Assembly: GCF_019195435.1 (NCBI RefSeq)
Contig: NZ_CP078069.1
Coordinates: forward strand, 1,860,001 to 1,924,000
Direction of reading: 5' to 3'
DNA: 64,000 bases
From: Comamonas sp. NLF-1-9
GTDB taxonomy: Bacteria; Pseudomonadota; Gammaproteobacteria; Burkholderiales; Burkholderiaceae_C
The notes under the pieces are model-generated. The model was not told the DNA's origin and did no database searches. It saw only the letters and a program-made list of their open reading frames with translations. Below are positions 1 to 7,978 of the stretch, in pieces. The stretch's first letter is position 1; every line of letters starts with the position of its first letter. The translations under genes and the position numbers were made by a program.

Positions 1-972
1 GATCACCGTGCCCGCGCCGATGACGGCGTTGGCGATCGAGCAGTAGGCGCCTACCTGCACGCCATCTCCCAGCTGCACACGGCCAGCAAAGATGCAGCCC
101 ACGTCGATCTCCACGTCCTGCCCGCAGGTCAGCTGCGCCGCGACGCCCAGGCGCGGGTCGTCGCGCAGGTCCAGGCGCGCTGGGTCGGCCAGGCGCACGC
201 CCTGCGCCATCAGCGCCTGCGCCTGGCGCTGCTGGTGCGCGCGCTCCAGCTCGGCCAGTTGCGCCGGGCTGTTCACCCCGGCGACCTGCAGCGCGTCGGC
301 GATGCAGTGCGCCACCACCGGCAGGCCCTCGGCCACCGCCATGGCCACCACGTCGGTCAGGTAGTACTCCTGCTGCGCGTTGTCGTTCTTCAGCCGCGCC
401 AGCCAGGCGCGCAGGCGCGCGGCGGGCACGGCCATGATGCCGCTGTAGATCTCGTTGATGGCGCGCTCGGCCTCGCTCGCGTCCTTGTGCTCGACGATGC
501 GCTCGACCCGCCCGTCGGCCGCGCGCACGATGCGCCCGTAACCCGCAGGCTCGTCCAGGCGCACGGTGAGCAGCGCCAGGCGCTCGCCGCCACTGGCTGC
601 CACCAGCGCGCGCAGCGTGTCGGCCTGCGTCAGCGGCACGTCGCCCGAGAGCACCAGCACCGTGGCGTCGTCCGGCAGCAGCGGCAGCGCCTGCTGCACC
701 GCATGGCCGGTGCCGAGCTGAGGCTGCTGCAGTGCAAATTTCAAGTCAAATTGGCCTGAAACGCCCGTCCAGCCTGCGCAAGCCGCTTGCACTTCAGTAG
801 CACCATGGCCGGTAATCACCACCACCCGGCGCGCTCCCAGGCTCGCCGCCTGGCCCAGCACGTGCAAGAGCAGCGGGCGCCCGGCCAGGCGCTGCAGCAC
901 CTTGGGAAGCCGGCTCTTCATCCGCGTGCCTTTGCCCGCGGCCATCACCACCACGTCCAGCGGCGCCCTCAT
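1..972 (-). CDS. glmU: GlmU, bifunctional UDP-GlcNAc pyrophosphorylase / glucosamine-1-phosphate acetyltransferase (C-terminus outside window)
   Basis: Makes UDP-N-acetylglucosamine for peptidoglycan and LPS in the cytoplasm. Translating from ATG at 972 gives 324 residues open to the window edge. Visible are the nucleotidyltransferase motif [10 protein letters not shown] (residues 11-20), QLGTGHA, SGDVPL, and the start of the left-handed beta-helix with hexapeptide-like repeats near residues 290-324. The family is about 450-470 residues, so roughly the last third is missing. The ATG overlaps the tyrS stop (ATGA), so the two genes are probably cotranscribed and coupled. Residues about 58-78 are encoded by a copy of the family-typical interspersed repeat (see findings), in a region that is variable between GlmU proteins. 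Identity is very secure. Confidence 0.96.
   Translation of the reverse strand, partial: MRAPLDVVVMAAGKGTRMKSRLPKVLQRLAGRPLLLHVLGQAASLGARRVVVITGHGATEVQAACAGWTGVSGQFDLKFALQQPQLGTGHAVQQALPLLPDDATVLVLSGDVPLTQADTLRALVAASGGERLALLTVRLDEPAGYGRIVRAADGRVERIVEHKDASEAERAINEIYSGIMAVPAARLRAWLARLKNDNAQQEYYLTDVVAMAVAEGLPVVAHCIADALQVAGVNSPAQLAELERAHQQRQAQALMAQGVRLADPARLDLRDDPRLGVAAQLTCGQDVEIDVGCIFAGRVQLGDGVQVGAYCSIANAVIGAGTVI
739..800 (-). repeat. Comamonadaceae-type interspersed repeat, copy 1 (inside glmU)
   Basis: Read on the minus strand this segment matches the repeat seen at 24827, 38777 and 60596: AGC-type left end, a TGCGC block, GGACGGGCG, a GGCC block and AATTTGACTTGAA at the right end. It lies in frame inside glmU with no stop codon, so it is translated. 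Confidence 0.75.
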
Positions 973-2201
973 GACAGTTGCACCCGCGCAAACTTGCGCT
1001 TGCCCACCTGCACCACGTAGCTGCCCGCCGCCAGCTTCAGACCCCGGTCGCTGAGCACGGCGCCGTCGATGCGCACGCCGCCGCCGTCAATCAGCCGCCC
1101 CGCCTCGCTGCTCGACGGCGCCAGCCCCGCCTGCTTGAGCAAGGCCGTCACCCCCAGCGGCGCGCCGCCGAGCTGCACCTCGGGAATATCGTCGGGTACG
1201 CCGCCCTTGCTGCGCAGCACGAAGTCCTGCTCGGCCGCGTCGGCCGCGCTGGCGCTGTGAAAGCGCGTGGTGATCTCCCTGGCCAGCAACACCTTGGCGT
1301 CCTTGGGATTGCGCCCGTCTTGCACCTCTTGCTTCAAGGCGGCGATCTCGGCCAGGCTCTTGAACGAGAGCAGCGTGTACCAGTCCCACATCAACTCGTC
1401 GGAGATGGACAGCACCTTGGCAAACATGGTGTTGGCCTCTTCGGTGATGCCGATGTAGTTGTTCTTGCTCTTGGACATCTTCTCGACGCCATCGAGCCCG
1501 ACCAGCAGCGGCATGGTCAGGATGCACTGCGGCTCCTGGCCGTATTCCTGCTGCAGATGGCGGCCTACCAGCAGGTTGAACTTCTGGTCGGTGCCGCCCA
1601 GTTCCAGATCGCTCTTGAGCGCCACCGAGTCGTAGCCCTGCATCAGCGGATAGAGAAACTCGTGCACGCTGATCGACTGCCCGGCCTTGAAGCGCTTGTC
1701 AAAATCGTCGCGCTCCATCATGCGCGCCACGGTGTACTTGGCCGCCAGCTCGATCATGCCGCGCGCGCCCAGCGGGTCGCTCCATTCGCTGTTGTAGCGG
1801 ATCTCGGTTTTGGCCTCGTCCAGCACCAGCTTGGCCTGCGCGAAATAGGTTTCGGCATTGGCGCGGATCTGCTCGGCCGTGAGCGGCGGGCGCGTGGCAT
1901 TGCGCCCGGAAGGGTCGCCAATGAGACTCGTGAAGTCGCCGATCAGGAAGATCACCTGATGGCCCAGGTCCTGCAACTGGCGCATCTTGTTGAGCACCAC
2001 GGTGTGGCCGATGTGGATGTCCGGCGCCGTGGGGTCCAGCCCCAGCTTGATGCGCAGCGGCCGGCCCGTAGCCTCGGCGCGCGCGAGCTTTTGCGTCCAG
2101 TCCGGCACCGGCAGCAGCTCGTCGGCGCCACGCAGCGAGACCTGCAATGCGTGCCGCACACCATCGGTGACCGGAAAATTTGTAACAGCGGCTTGATTCA
2201 T
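969..2201 (-). CDS. tyrS: Tyrosyl-tRNA synthetase, TyrS type 2
   Basis: Charges tRNA-Tyr with tyrosine. The protein is 410 residues from ATG 2201, the usual length for the type 2 TyrRS subgroup. The class I signature HIGH is at residues 63-66, preceded by LGLDPTAPD, and KMSKS is at 241-245. The tyrosine-site segment [11 protein letters not shown] is present, and a C-terminal S4 RNA-binding domain covers the last ~65 residues. Longer in-frame starts up to 2366 would add sequence not found in the family, so 2201 is chosen. It is divergent from the M23 peptidase gene, and its stop overlaps the glmU start by 4 bp. Confidence 0.96.
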   Translation of the reverse strand: MNQAAVTNFPVTDGVRHALQVSLRGADELLPVPDWTQKLARAEATGRPLRIKLGLDPTAPDIHIGHTVVLNKMRQLQDLGHQVIFLIGDFTSLIGDPSGRNATRPPLTAEQIRANAETYFAQAKLVLDEAKTEIRYNSEWSDPLGARGMIELAAKYTVARMMERDDFDKRFKAGQSISVHEFLYPLMQGYDSVALKSDLELGGTDQKFNLLVGRHLQQEYGQEPQCILTMPLLVGLDGVEKMSKSKNNYIGITEEANTMFAKVLSISDELMWDWYTLLSFKSLAEIAALKQEVQDGRNPKDAKVLLAREITTRFHSASAADAAEQDFVLRSKGGVPDDIPEVQLGGAPLGVTALLKQAGLAPSSSEAGRLIDGGGVRIDGAVLSDRGLKLAAGSYVVQVGKRKFARVQLS

Positions 2202-2341
2202 AAGGGTTTTCAACCATGCGCGGTGGGCACGCGGGGCTATACTCGCTCGGTTTTCGCAGTGGCGGATTCTAGTGGCCACCCGAGGCAGCGGGATTTCGGC
2301 CCTTTCGCCACGGATTGTTACAGACGTGACGCAGCGCACTT

Positions 2342-3754
2342 TTGCCAAGGCATGCGGCGTCCACATGCACTTGCCTGGGGCTCAGCTTGACCAACGGATT
2401 GAACAACGCCGGTGCGGCGTTCTTGACTTCCCTGAAACAATCCCTGCACAAGCATCCCAAACGCGTCAGCGCCGCCGTTGCCGCGGTGCTGCTCACCGGC
2501 GGCGGCGGCGCGTTTGCCGTGGCCTCCCTCGGGCCGGACGCGTCCGATCTGCCTATGGTGACGCTCACCGAAAGCGTTCCCTCGCTCGCCACCGACCTTG
2601 AGCTGGCCGACCTCTCCGAGCTCAACGCTCTGGCGTTGTACCGCTCGGACGTCACGCGCAGCAACGACAACCCCGAAGCCATGCTGCAGCGCCTGGGCAT
2701 CGCCGACCCAGCGGCCTCGGCCTTTCTGCGCGCCGATGCGTTGTCGCAGCAGAACCTGCTCGGGCGCACCGGCCGCGTGCTCTCGGCCGAAGCTGACAGT
2801 GAGCACCGCCTGAGCCGGCTGACCGCACGCTGGGCGCCGGACGACAGCGGCAACTTCAAGCGCCTGGTGATCGAGCGCCAGGCCGACGGCAGCTTCAGCT
2901 CGCAGCTGCAGACGGCCGAACTTGCCATAGGCAACCGCCTGGGCAGCGGCGTCATTACCAGTTCGCTGTTTGCGGCGACCGACGCGGCCAACATCCCCGA
3001 CGCCGTCGCGGTGCAGGTGGCCGAAATCTTCTCGGGCAACATCGACTTTCGCCGGGCGCTGCGCAAGGGCGACCACTTCAGCGTGGTCTACGAAACCCTG
3101 GAGGCCGACGGCGAGCCGATGCGCACCGGGCGCGTGCTCAGCGCCGAATTCCACAACAACGGCAAGACCTTCAACGCCGTCTGGTTCCAGGACAAACCCG
3201 AGGCCAAGGGCGCCTATTACACGCTCGACGGCAACAGCATGAACCGCGCCTACCTGACCTCGCCGGTGGCCTACACCCGGGTCTCGAGCGGCTTCAAGAT
3301 GCGCTTTCACCCCATCCAGAAGACCTGGCGCGCCCATCTGGGCACCGATCTGGCCGCGCCCAGCGGCACGCCGGTGCGCACCATCGGTGACGGCACGGTC
3401 AGCTTCGCCGGGGTGCAGAACGGCTACGGCAACGTGGTCTATGTCAAGCACGCCAACCAGCATGAAACCGTCTATGCGCACCTGAGCCGCATCGACGTGC
3501 GCCAGGGCCAGGCGATCTCGCAGGGCCAAACCATAGGCGCGGTCGGCCAGACCGGCTGGGCCACGGGCCCGCACCTGCACTTTGAATTCAGGGTCAAGGG
3601 CCAGCAGCAAGACCCCATGGCCATGGCCTTGCGCAGCGAAGCGGCCGCGCCCATCGCCGCTGCGCAGCGCAAGGACTTCGAGCGCGTGGCCGGGCAGATG
3701 CGCATGCAGCTCGACTACGCCCAGCAGACGCTGCAGACCGCACAAGTGGATTGA
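2342..3754 (+). CDS. M23 family murein endopeptidase (MepM-like)
   Basis: Predicted membrane-anchored periplasmic peptidoglycan endopeptidase. After an N-terminal positively charged segment comes a hydrophobic anchor (about residues 42-64 from the 2342 ATG). A long middle region follows, and then a C-terminal M23 LytM domain with the zinc motifs HLGTDLAAP and GPHLHFEFR. The 470-residue length fits the MepM/YebA family. A TTG at 2387, 15 codons in, gives the N-terminus (MTNGLNNAG...) more like relatives and may be the true start. Gene order tyrS-M23-anmK is conserved in beta- and gammaproteobacteria and links cell-wall cleavage to recycling. Function is inferred from family; the specific cross-link cut is unknown. 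Confidence 0.88.
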   Translation: MPRHAASTCTCLGLSLTNGLNNAGAAFLTSLKQSLHKHPKRVSAAVAAVLLTGGGGAFAVASLGPDASDLPMVTLTESVPSLATDLELADLSELNALALYRSDVTRSNDNPEAMLQRLGIADPAASAFLRADALSQQNLLGRTGRVLSAEADSEHRLSRLTARWAPDDSGNFKRLVIERQADGSFSSQLQTAELAIGNRLGSGVITSSLFAATDAANIPDAVAVQVAEIFSGNIDFRRALRKGDHFSVVYETLEADGEPMRTGRVLSAEFHNNGKTFNAVWFQDKPEAKGAYYTLDGNSMNRAYLTSPVAYTRVSSGFKMRFHPIQKTWRAHLGTDLAAPSGTPVRTIGDGTVSFAGVQNGYGNVVYVKHANQHETVYAHLSRIDVRQGQAISQGQTIGAVGQTGWATGPHLHFEFRVKGQQQDPMAMALRSEAAAPIAAAQRKDFERVAGQMRMQLDYAQQTLQTAQVD

Positions 3755-3786
3755 GCGTCGAGCGAGCGCGCCGCTTGCCAGCGCCC

Positions 3787-4908
3787 ATGCGCGCCGCTGC
3801 CGCGAGCCGCTACATCGGACTGATGTCCGGCACCTCGCTGGACGGCATCGACGTCGTGCTCGCCGATTTTTCACAGGGAAAATGCCTTGTAACGCAGCAT
3901 GCGTCTGCGCCGCTAGCTCCTGAACTGAGAGCAGAACTGCTCGCACTCAACACCCCGGGCGACAACGAGCTGCACCGCGCACAGCTTGCGGCCAATGCGC
4001 TGGCGCGCGCCTGCGCCGCGCTGGTGCAGCAGCTGCTGCGCCAAGCGGCGCTGAACGCGGCCGACATCGCCGCCATGGGCGCCCACGGCCAGACCGTGCG
4101 CCACCGCCCCGGCGCCTTTGACGGCACCGGCTACACCGTGCAGCTGAACAACCCGGCGCTGCTGGCCGAACTCACCGGCATCACCGTGGTGGCCGACCTG
4201 CGCAGCCGTGACCTGGCCGCGGGCGGCCAGGGCGCGCCGCTGGTGCCGGCCTTTCACCAGAGCTGCTTTGCCCAGCCCGGGCAGGACGTGGCGGTGCTGA
4301 ATCTGGGCGGCATGTCCAACCTCACGCTGCTGCCGGCCCAGGGCCAGGTGCGCGGCTGGGACTGCGGTCCGGGCAATGTGCTGCTCGACCTCTGGTGCCA
4401 GCGGCACACCGGCCAGGCCTGCGACCGGGACGGCGCGCTGGCCGCCAGCGGCCGGGTGCAGGATGCGCTGCTGCAGTCGCTGGTCGCCGAGCCGTATTTC
4501 TCCCAGCCCGCGCCCAAGAGCACCGGGCGCGACTTGTTCAATGCAAACTGGCTGCAGCCGCATCTGGCCACGGCGCCCGGCGCGCGCGTGCAGGACGTGC
4601 AGGCCACGCTGACCGAGCTGAGCGCGCGCTGCTGCGCCCGGGACTTGCGCCGCAACGCGCCGGCCACGCGGCAGCTCGTGGTCTGCGGCGGCGGCGTGCG
4701 CAACCGCGAGCTGATGCGCCGGCTGCAGGCGCAGCTGCCCGATGTGCGCGTGATGTCCTCGCAGGCGCTGGGCATCGCGCCCGAGCAGGTGGAGGCCGCC
4801 GCCTTCGCCTGGCTGGCCCGCCAATGCCTGCATGGCGAGGCGGGCAACCTGCCTGGGGTCACCGGCGCCCGCGGAGCGCGGATACTGGGCGCGATCTACC
4901 CCGCCTGA
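3787..4908 (+). CDS. anmK: Anhydro-N-acetylmuramic acid kinase
   Basis: Phosphorylates and opens 1,6-anhydro-MurNAc to MurNAc-6-phosphate during cell-wall recycling. From ATG 3787 the product is 373 residues, close to the ~370 of the family. The N-terminal ATP-binding motif GLMSGTSLDGID, the central GHDGQT-equivalent GAHGQTVRHRP, LNLGGMSN and the C-terminal VCGGGVRN are all visible. The open frame continues upstream to 3751, overlapping the M23 stop, but the family N-terminus begins just before RYIGLMSGTS, so 3787 is preferred. The segment around residues 32-48 may contain a degenerate copy of the interspersed repeat. A bidirectional hairpin terminator follows. Confidence 0.94.
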   Translation: MRAAAASRYIGLMSGTSLDGIDVVLADFSQGKCLVTQHASAPLAPELRAELLALNTPGDNELHRAQLAANALARACAALVQQLLRQAALNAADIAAMGAHGQTVRHRPGAFDGTGYTVQLNNPALLAELTGITVVADLRSRDLAAGGQGAPLVPAFHQSCFAQPGQDVAVLNLGGMSNLTLLPAQGQVRGWDCGPGNVLLDLWCQRHTGQACDRDGALAASGRVQDALLQSLVAEPYFSQPAPKSTGRDLFNANWLQPHLATAPGARVQDVQATLTELSARCCARDLRRNAPATRQLVVCGGGVRNRELMRRLQAQLPDVRVMSSQALGIAPEQVEAAAFAWLARQCLHGEAGNLPGVTGARGARILGAIYPA

Positions 4909-4943
4909 ATCGGCTCTGCGGCTGCCCGTTTCGGCGGCCCCAA

Positions 4944-4977
4944 ACGACAAAGGCCGCCCGAGGGCGGCCTTTGTCGT
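4944..4977. terminator. Bidirectional rho-independent terminator between anmK and erpA
   Basis: Perfect 15-bp stem (4944-4958 with 4963-4977) and a 4-nt loop (CGAG). The A-rich start and T-rich end of the stem give a U-rich 3' side on both strands. It separates two convergent genes, as expected for a shared terminator. Confidence 0.85.
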
Positions 4978-4998
4978 GTCAGACCCGCAAGCGGCTGC

Positions 4999-5328
4999 TC
5001 AGCATTCGCAGCCGACTTCCTCGTTCGGGTTGAGGACGATGAAATGCGCGCCGCCCGAGCCTTCGAGGCAATCGATCTGCGAGCCCACGAGGTGCGGATA
5101 ACTCAGCGCATCGACCACCAGCGTCGCGCCGGCGTCGCCCACGGTGATGTCGCCCTCGCGCACCGCGTCGTCGAGCGAAAACAGGTATTGAAAACCCGCG
5201 CAGCCGCAGCCGTCCACGCGTGCACGCAACTTGAGCGCTGCATTGCCCTTTTCGGCGATCAGGCCGGCCAGGCGCGCCGCCGCGCTCTCGGTCAGTTGAA
5301 TCGAAGCATTTGCCATCGTTGCCGCCAC
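4999..5328 (-). CDS. erpA: A-type iron-sulfur carrier (ErpA/IscA-like)
   Basis: Predicted to hand Fe-S clusters to apo-proteins. 109 residues from a GTG at 5328, with a GGAG ribosome-binding site 4 nt upstream; ATG 5316 is the alternative and gives 105. The HesB/IscA fold is clear: VDGCGCAGFQYLF, LSYPHLVGSQIDCLEG, HFIVLNPNEEVGCEC. The three ligand cysteines align as C43, C107 and C109. Two oddities: an extra cysteine (C41) replaces a glycine, and the C-terminal CGC motif is CEC and ends the protein, without the usual GSSF tail. ErpA is the likelier name because an isc operon is not next to it, but IscA or another A-type carrier cannot be excluded. Confidence 0.82.
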   Translation of the reverse strand: MAATMANASIQLTESAAARLAGLIAEKGNAALKLRARVDGCGCAGFQYLFSLDDAVREGDITVGDAGATLVVDALSYPHLVGSQIDCLEGSGGAHFIVLNPNEEVGCEC

Positions 5329-5392
5329 AAGACTCCAGGTAAGAAGGAAACGGAATGCCTGATGCTAAGTCATCGCGCGAATTTCTGCTGGC

Positions 5393-5788
5393 TCAGCCGC
5401 CGGAAGAAGCCAGCTTGAGCTGGGGCGCCTCTGGCAGCACCACCTCGCTCGGGCGCATCTGGCCGGAAATCAGCGCACCCTGGTGCATCTCCAGCGCCTT
5501 GTAGTGCACGTCGCCGGTTACGCGCGCACGCGGCTGCAGCTCCAGCAGCTCGCCCGCATGCACCGGCCCGAGCACCGTGCCGTTGACGATGACGTGCGCG
5601 GCCTGCACGCGCCCCTGCACCTGGGCCGACTCGGAAATCACCACGATGCTGGGCTCCACGTCCGCGCGCACATCGCCGTGCACCTCGCCGTCGATGCGCA
5701 GGCCGTCGGTGAACAGAATGTCGCCCTGTACGCAGGTGCCTTTGGCAATCAGGCTCTTGATCAGGGGTTGCTTCTTGCGCGAAAACAT
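5393..5788 (-). CDS. Bactofilin (polymer-forming cytoskeletal protein)
   Basis: 131-residue member of the bactofilin (DUF583/CcmA) family, which forms nucleotide-independent filaments that organise cell-wall enzymes at the inner membrane. The regular beta-helical pattern of short hydrophobic repeats with glycines (GTCVQGDILFTDGLRIDGEV, VIVNGTVLGPV, ARVTGDVHY) runs from about residue 15 to 110. Flanks are short and polar. ATG 5788 gives the typical start MFSRKK. It lies downstream of the coiled-coil membrane protein on the same strand, with 52 bp between them, and the pair may be cotranscribed. Proximity to murein genes fits a morphogenetic role, but this is inference. Confidence 0.9.
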   Translation of the reverse strand: MFSRKKQPLIKSLIAKGTCVQGDILFTDGLRIDGEVHGDVRADVEPSIVVISESAQVQGRVQAAHVIVNGTVLGPVHAGELLELQPRARVTGDVHYKALEMHQGALISGQMRPSEVVLPEAPQLKLASSGG

Positions 5789-5840
5789 GGGCTGGCCTCC
5801 CGTGGGCGGCGGCGCGCGCGGGGCGGGCGCCGCGACCGTA

Positions 5841-6563
5841 TCAGTCTTGCAAAGTGAGGGATTGCTGGGCGCGCACCGAGCTGCCCTGCAGCAGCCGCAC
5901 CGTCACGGTTTTTACCATAACGCGCTCGGGCAGATCGACCAGGCCCTCGACGCGGCGGTACTGCTGCATCTGCAGCGGCCGCACCACGGCCGGCGGGCGC
6001 GAGGTCCAGGGCTTGCCGTCGCGCAGGCCGGCCAGCACCAGTTCGAGCTGGCCCTTGAACTCGGGGGCGTTGCGCACCGGCTGAATCACCAGCACCTGCC
6101 AGCGCAGCTGCACGCCGGCCAGCACGTCGGCCTGCAGGCCGCGAATGTCGAGCGTGCTGTTGCTCGCCGGCGATGCGGCCGGGATCAGCTTCTCGAAAAA
6201 CGCCAGATCGTCGCGCAGGCTGCGGTTGTCCGCTTCGAGCGCGCGCACGCGCTCACCCAGCGCATCGGCCGCAGCACGTTCGGTCGCGCGCAGGCTCTCG
6301 GCTGCGGCGCTCTCCTGCTGCAGTTCGTTGATGCGTGCATGCAGCAGCCGCGCCTGGCTGCGCAGCTCGCCAAGCTCCTGCTTGGCGCTGGCGTCAAGCC
6401 CCGCGATCGCCTTGCCAAACTCGAAGGCCCAGAGCGCCACCGCCGCGCTGAGCCCGAGCAGCACCGCCAGCGCCAGCCAGCGCAGCGGCCAGGGCAGGCT
6501 GCGGCGCACCACCAGGCGCGGGCCGCTGAGCGAAAAACGTCGGCGCAGACGACGCAGGCGCAT
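5841..6563 (-). CDS. Single-pass membrane protein with coiled coil (DUF6776-like)
   Basis: 240 residues from ATG 6563. A basic N-terminus is followed by one transmembrane segment (about residues 27-48), then a coiled coil (about 60-125: ELGELRSQARLLHARINEL and following heptads), then a beta-rich periplasmic domain to the end. The sequence resembles the uncharacterised DUF6776 family, often found just upstream of a bactofilin gene in Burkholderiales. That neighbourhood suggests a scaffold or partner for the bactofilin filament, but no function is demonstrated. A longer frame to 6737 runs through the rpsI terminator and is not credible. Confidence 0.75.
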   Translation of the reverse strand: MRLRRLRRRFSLSGPRLVVRRSLPWPLRWLALAVLLGLSAAVALWAFEFGKAIAGLDASAKQELGELRSQARLLHARINELQQESAAAESLRATERAAADALGERVRALEADNRSLRDDLAFFEKLIPAASPASNSTLDIRGLQADVLAGVQLRWQVLVIQPVRNAPEFKGQLELVLAGLRDGKPWTSRPPAVVRPLQMQQYRRVEGLVDLPERVMVKTVTVRLLQGSSVRAQQSLTLQD

Positions 6564-6630
6564 CAGTGGCTCCCGCGCTGGCCCCGTTGCCCGGGCGCCG
6601 AACCACCGCGCCCGCGCGCCAGAGACACAA

Positions 6631-6651
6631 AAACCGCCACGAGGGCGGTTT
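6631..6651 (-). terminator. Rho-independent terminator after rpsI
   Basis: An 8-bp stem (6631-6638 with 6644-6651) with a 5-nt loop. On the minus strand it is followed by a T-rich run (TTTTTGTGT). It lies 127 bp past the rpsI stop and upstream of the DUF6776-like gene, so it ends the rplM-rpsI transcript. Confidence 0.7.
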
Positions 6652-6777
6652 GGGTGTGGCTGCTGCAGCCCGCGCGCGCCGCAGAGGCTGCGCGCATGCC
6701 GCCTTGCCGCCCGCACTGCGGGGCGGCAGGCAGACACGGATGCGGCGGCGGCATGGCGGCAGCGCTTGCGCCGCGGA

Positions 6778-7170
6778 TCAGCGCTTGGAGAACTGCTTGG
6801 CGCGGCGTGCGGAGTGCAGACCGACCTTCTTGCGCTCCACTTCGCGCGCGTCGCGGGTGACGAAGCCGGCGGCGCTGAGCTGGGGCTTGAGCGTCTCGTC
6901 GTAGTCGATCAGGGCGCGCGTGATGCCGTGGCGGGTGGCGCCGGCCTGGCCGGATTCACCGCCGCCGTGCACGTTCACCTGGATGTCGAACGTGGCGACA
7001 TGGTCGGTGAGCACCAGCGGCTGCTTGGCGATCATGATGGAAGTTTCGCGGCCGAAATACTGCTGAATGTCCTTGCCATTCACCGTGATCTTGCCGCTGC
7101 CCTTCTTGAGAAACACGCGGGCGACGCTGGATTTGCGACGGCCGGTGCCATTGTTCCATTCACCTATCAT
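6778..7170 (-). CDS. rpsI: 30S ribosomal protein S9
   Basis: 130-residue S9 of the small subunit, whose C-terminal tail reaches the P-site tRNA. The family signature [19 protein letters not shown] is intact and the tail ends in the conserved SKR. ATG 7170; 11 bp separate it from rplM upstream, the standard two-gene ribosomal operon. Confidence 0.99.
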   Translation of the reverse strand: MIGEWNNGTGRRKSSVARVFLKKGSGKITVNGKDIQQYFGRETSIMIAKQPLVLTDHVATFDIQVNVHGGGESGQAGATRHGITRALIDYDETLKPQLSAAGFVTRDAREVERKKVGLHSARRAKQFSKR

Positions 7171-7181
7171 GGTCCGGCTCC

Positions 7182-7610
7182 TCAGATTTCCAGTGCCTTG
7201 GGCTGCTGCGCGGTGTGCGGATGCTCCGCGCCGCCGTAGACCTTGAGCTTCTTGATCATGGCGTAACCGAGCGGCCCCTTGGGCAGCATGCCCTTGACGG
7301 CCTTCTCGAGCGCGCGGCCGGGGTGTTTGGCCTGCATGTCGCGGAAGTTGGTCGCGCGGATGCCGCCCGGATAGCCCGAGTGGCGGTAGTACATCTTGTC
7401 GATGCTCTTGGTGCCGGTGACCTTGAGTTTGGAGGCGTTGACCACGACGATGTAGTCGCCGGTGTCGACGTGAGGCGTGTAGATGGCTTTGTGCTTGCCG
7501 CGCAGACGGTGGGCCACTTCGCTGGCGACCCTGCCGAGCACCTTGTCGGTGGCGTCAATCACAAACCACTCGTGCACGACCTCAGCGGGCTTTGCGCTGA
7601 AAGTAGTCAT
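7182..7610 (-). CDS. rplM: 50S ribosomal protein L13
   Basis: 142-residue L13, an early-assembly protein of the large subunit. Recognised by [32 protein letters not shown], the [11 protein letters not shown] motif and the C-terminal [19 protein letters not shown] 7610, full length. It is the first gene of rplM-rpsI. The upstream region 7611-7760 likely holds its promoter and a leader with a short GC hairpin, but I cannot assign a known leader RNA to it. Confidence 0.99.
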   Translation of the reverse strand: MTTFSAKPAEVVHEWFVIDATDKVLGRVASEVAHRLRGKHKAIYTPHVDTGDYIVVVNASKLKVTGTKSIDKMYYRHSGYPGGIRATNFRDMQAKHPGRALEKAVKGMLPKGPLGYAMIKKLKVYGGAEHPHTAQQPKALEI

Positions 7611-7746
7611 GAGTTTTCTTCAGGAAGAAGGTTTGTCGGCCCTTTTCCACGGTCGGTGCTCTTCTTGAAAGCGGAGCCTCTTAGGTGGGGTTCACGGCGT
7701 GCGCCGTGCTTCGCCGCGGGACCAGGAAATCGCTGCGAAGCCGGGT

Positions 7747-7775
7747 ATTGTAGCTGCAAGCGCTTGAACGCACAA
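7747..7775 (-). promoter_or_regulatory. Putative sigma70 promoter for rplM-rpsI
   Basis: On the minus strand a good -10 box TACAAT (7752-7747) sits 17 nt from a weak -35 TTGTGC (7775-7770). Transcription would start about 130 bp upstream of rplM. The rest of the 368-bp gap 7611-7978 shows no gene. It contains GC hairpins near 7700-7725, and I find no clear promoter for the chemoreceptor gene. Confidence 0.4.
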
Positions 7776-7978
7776 AAACGGCTGTGGTATTACCAATGGA
7801 GCCAAAAACGCTGGTCGCGCGCCAGGAGGCATGGGAAACTTGCCAGGGGCATGACTGCAAGGGCTCGCGCGCCCCCCCGTAATTGGTATCTGTGCAACTC
7901 CGCTCGGGCGGGCTTGTTCAAACCTTCCTCCTGGCGCCATGCTGCGCGCTCGAAAACGAATTGTTCAGGGAAACCTCG

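Noticed and set aside
3880..3932. Tenth repeat copy in anmK
   Set aside because: AAAATGCCTTGTAACGC and GCTAGCTCCTGAA resemble the repeat ends, but the middle does not align; not strong enough to list as a copy.
7750..7775. Partial repeat-like string GTAGCTGCAAGCGCTTGAACG before rplM
   Set aside because: Only one end block resembles the repeat, and it overlaps a plausible -35/-10 promoter.
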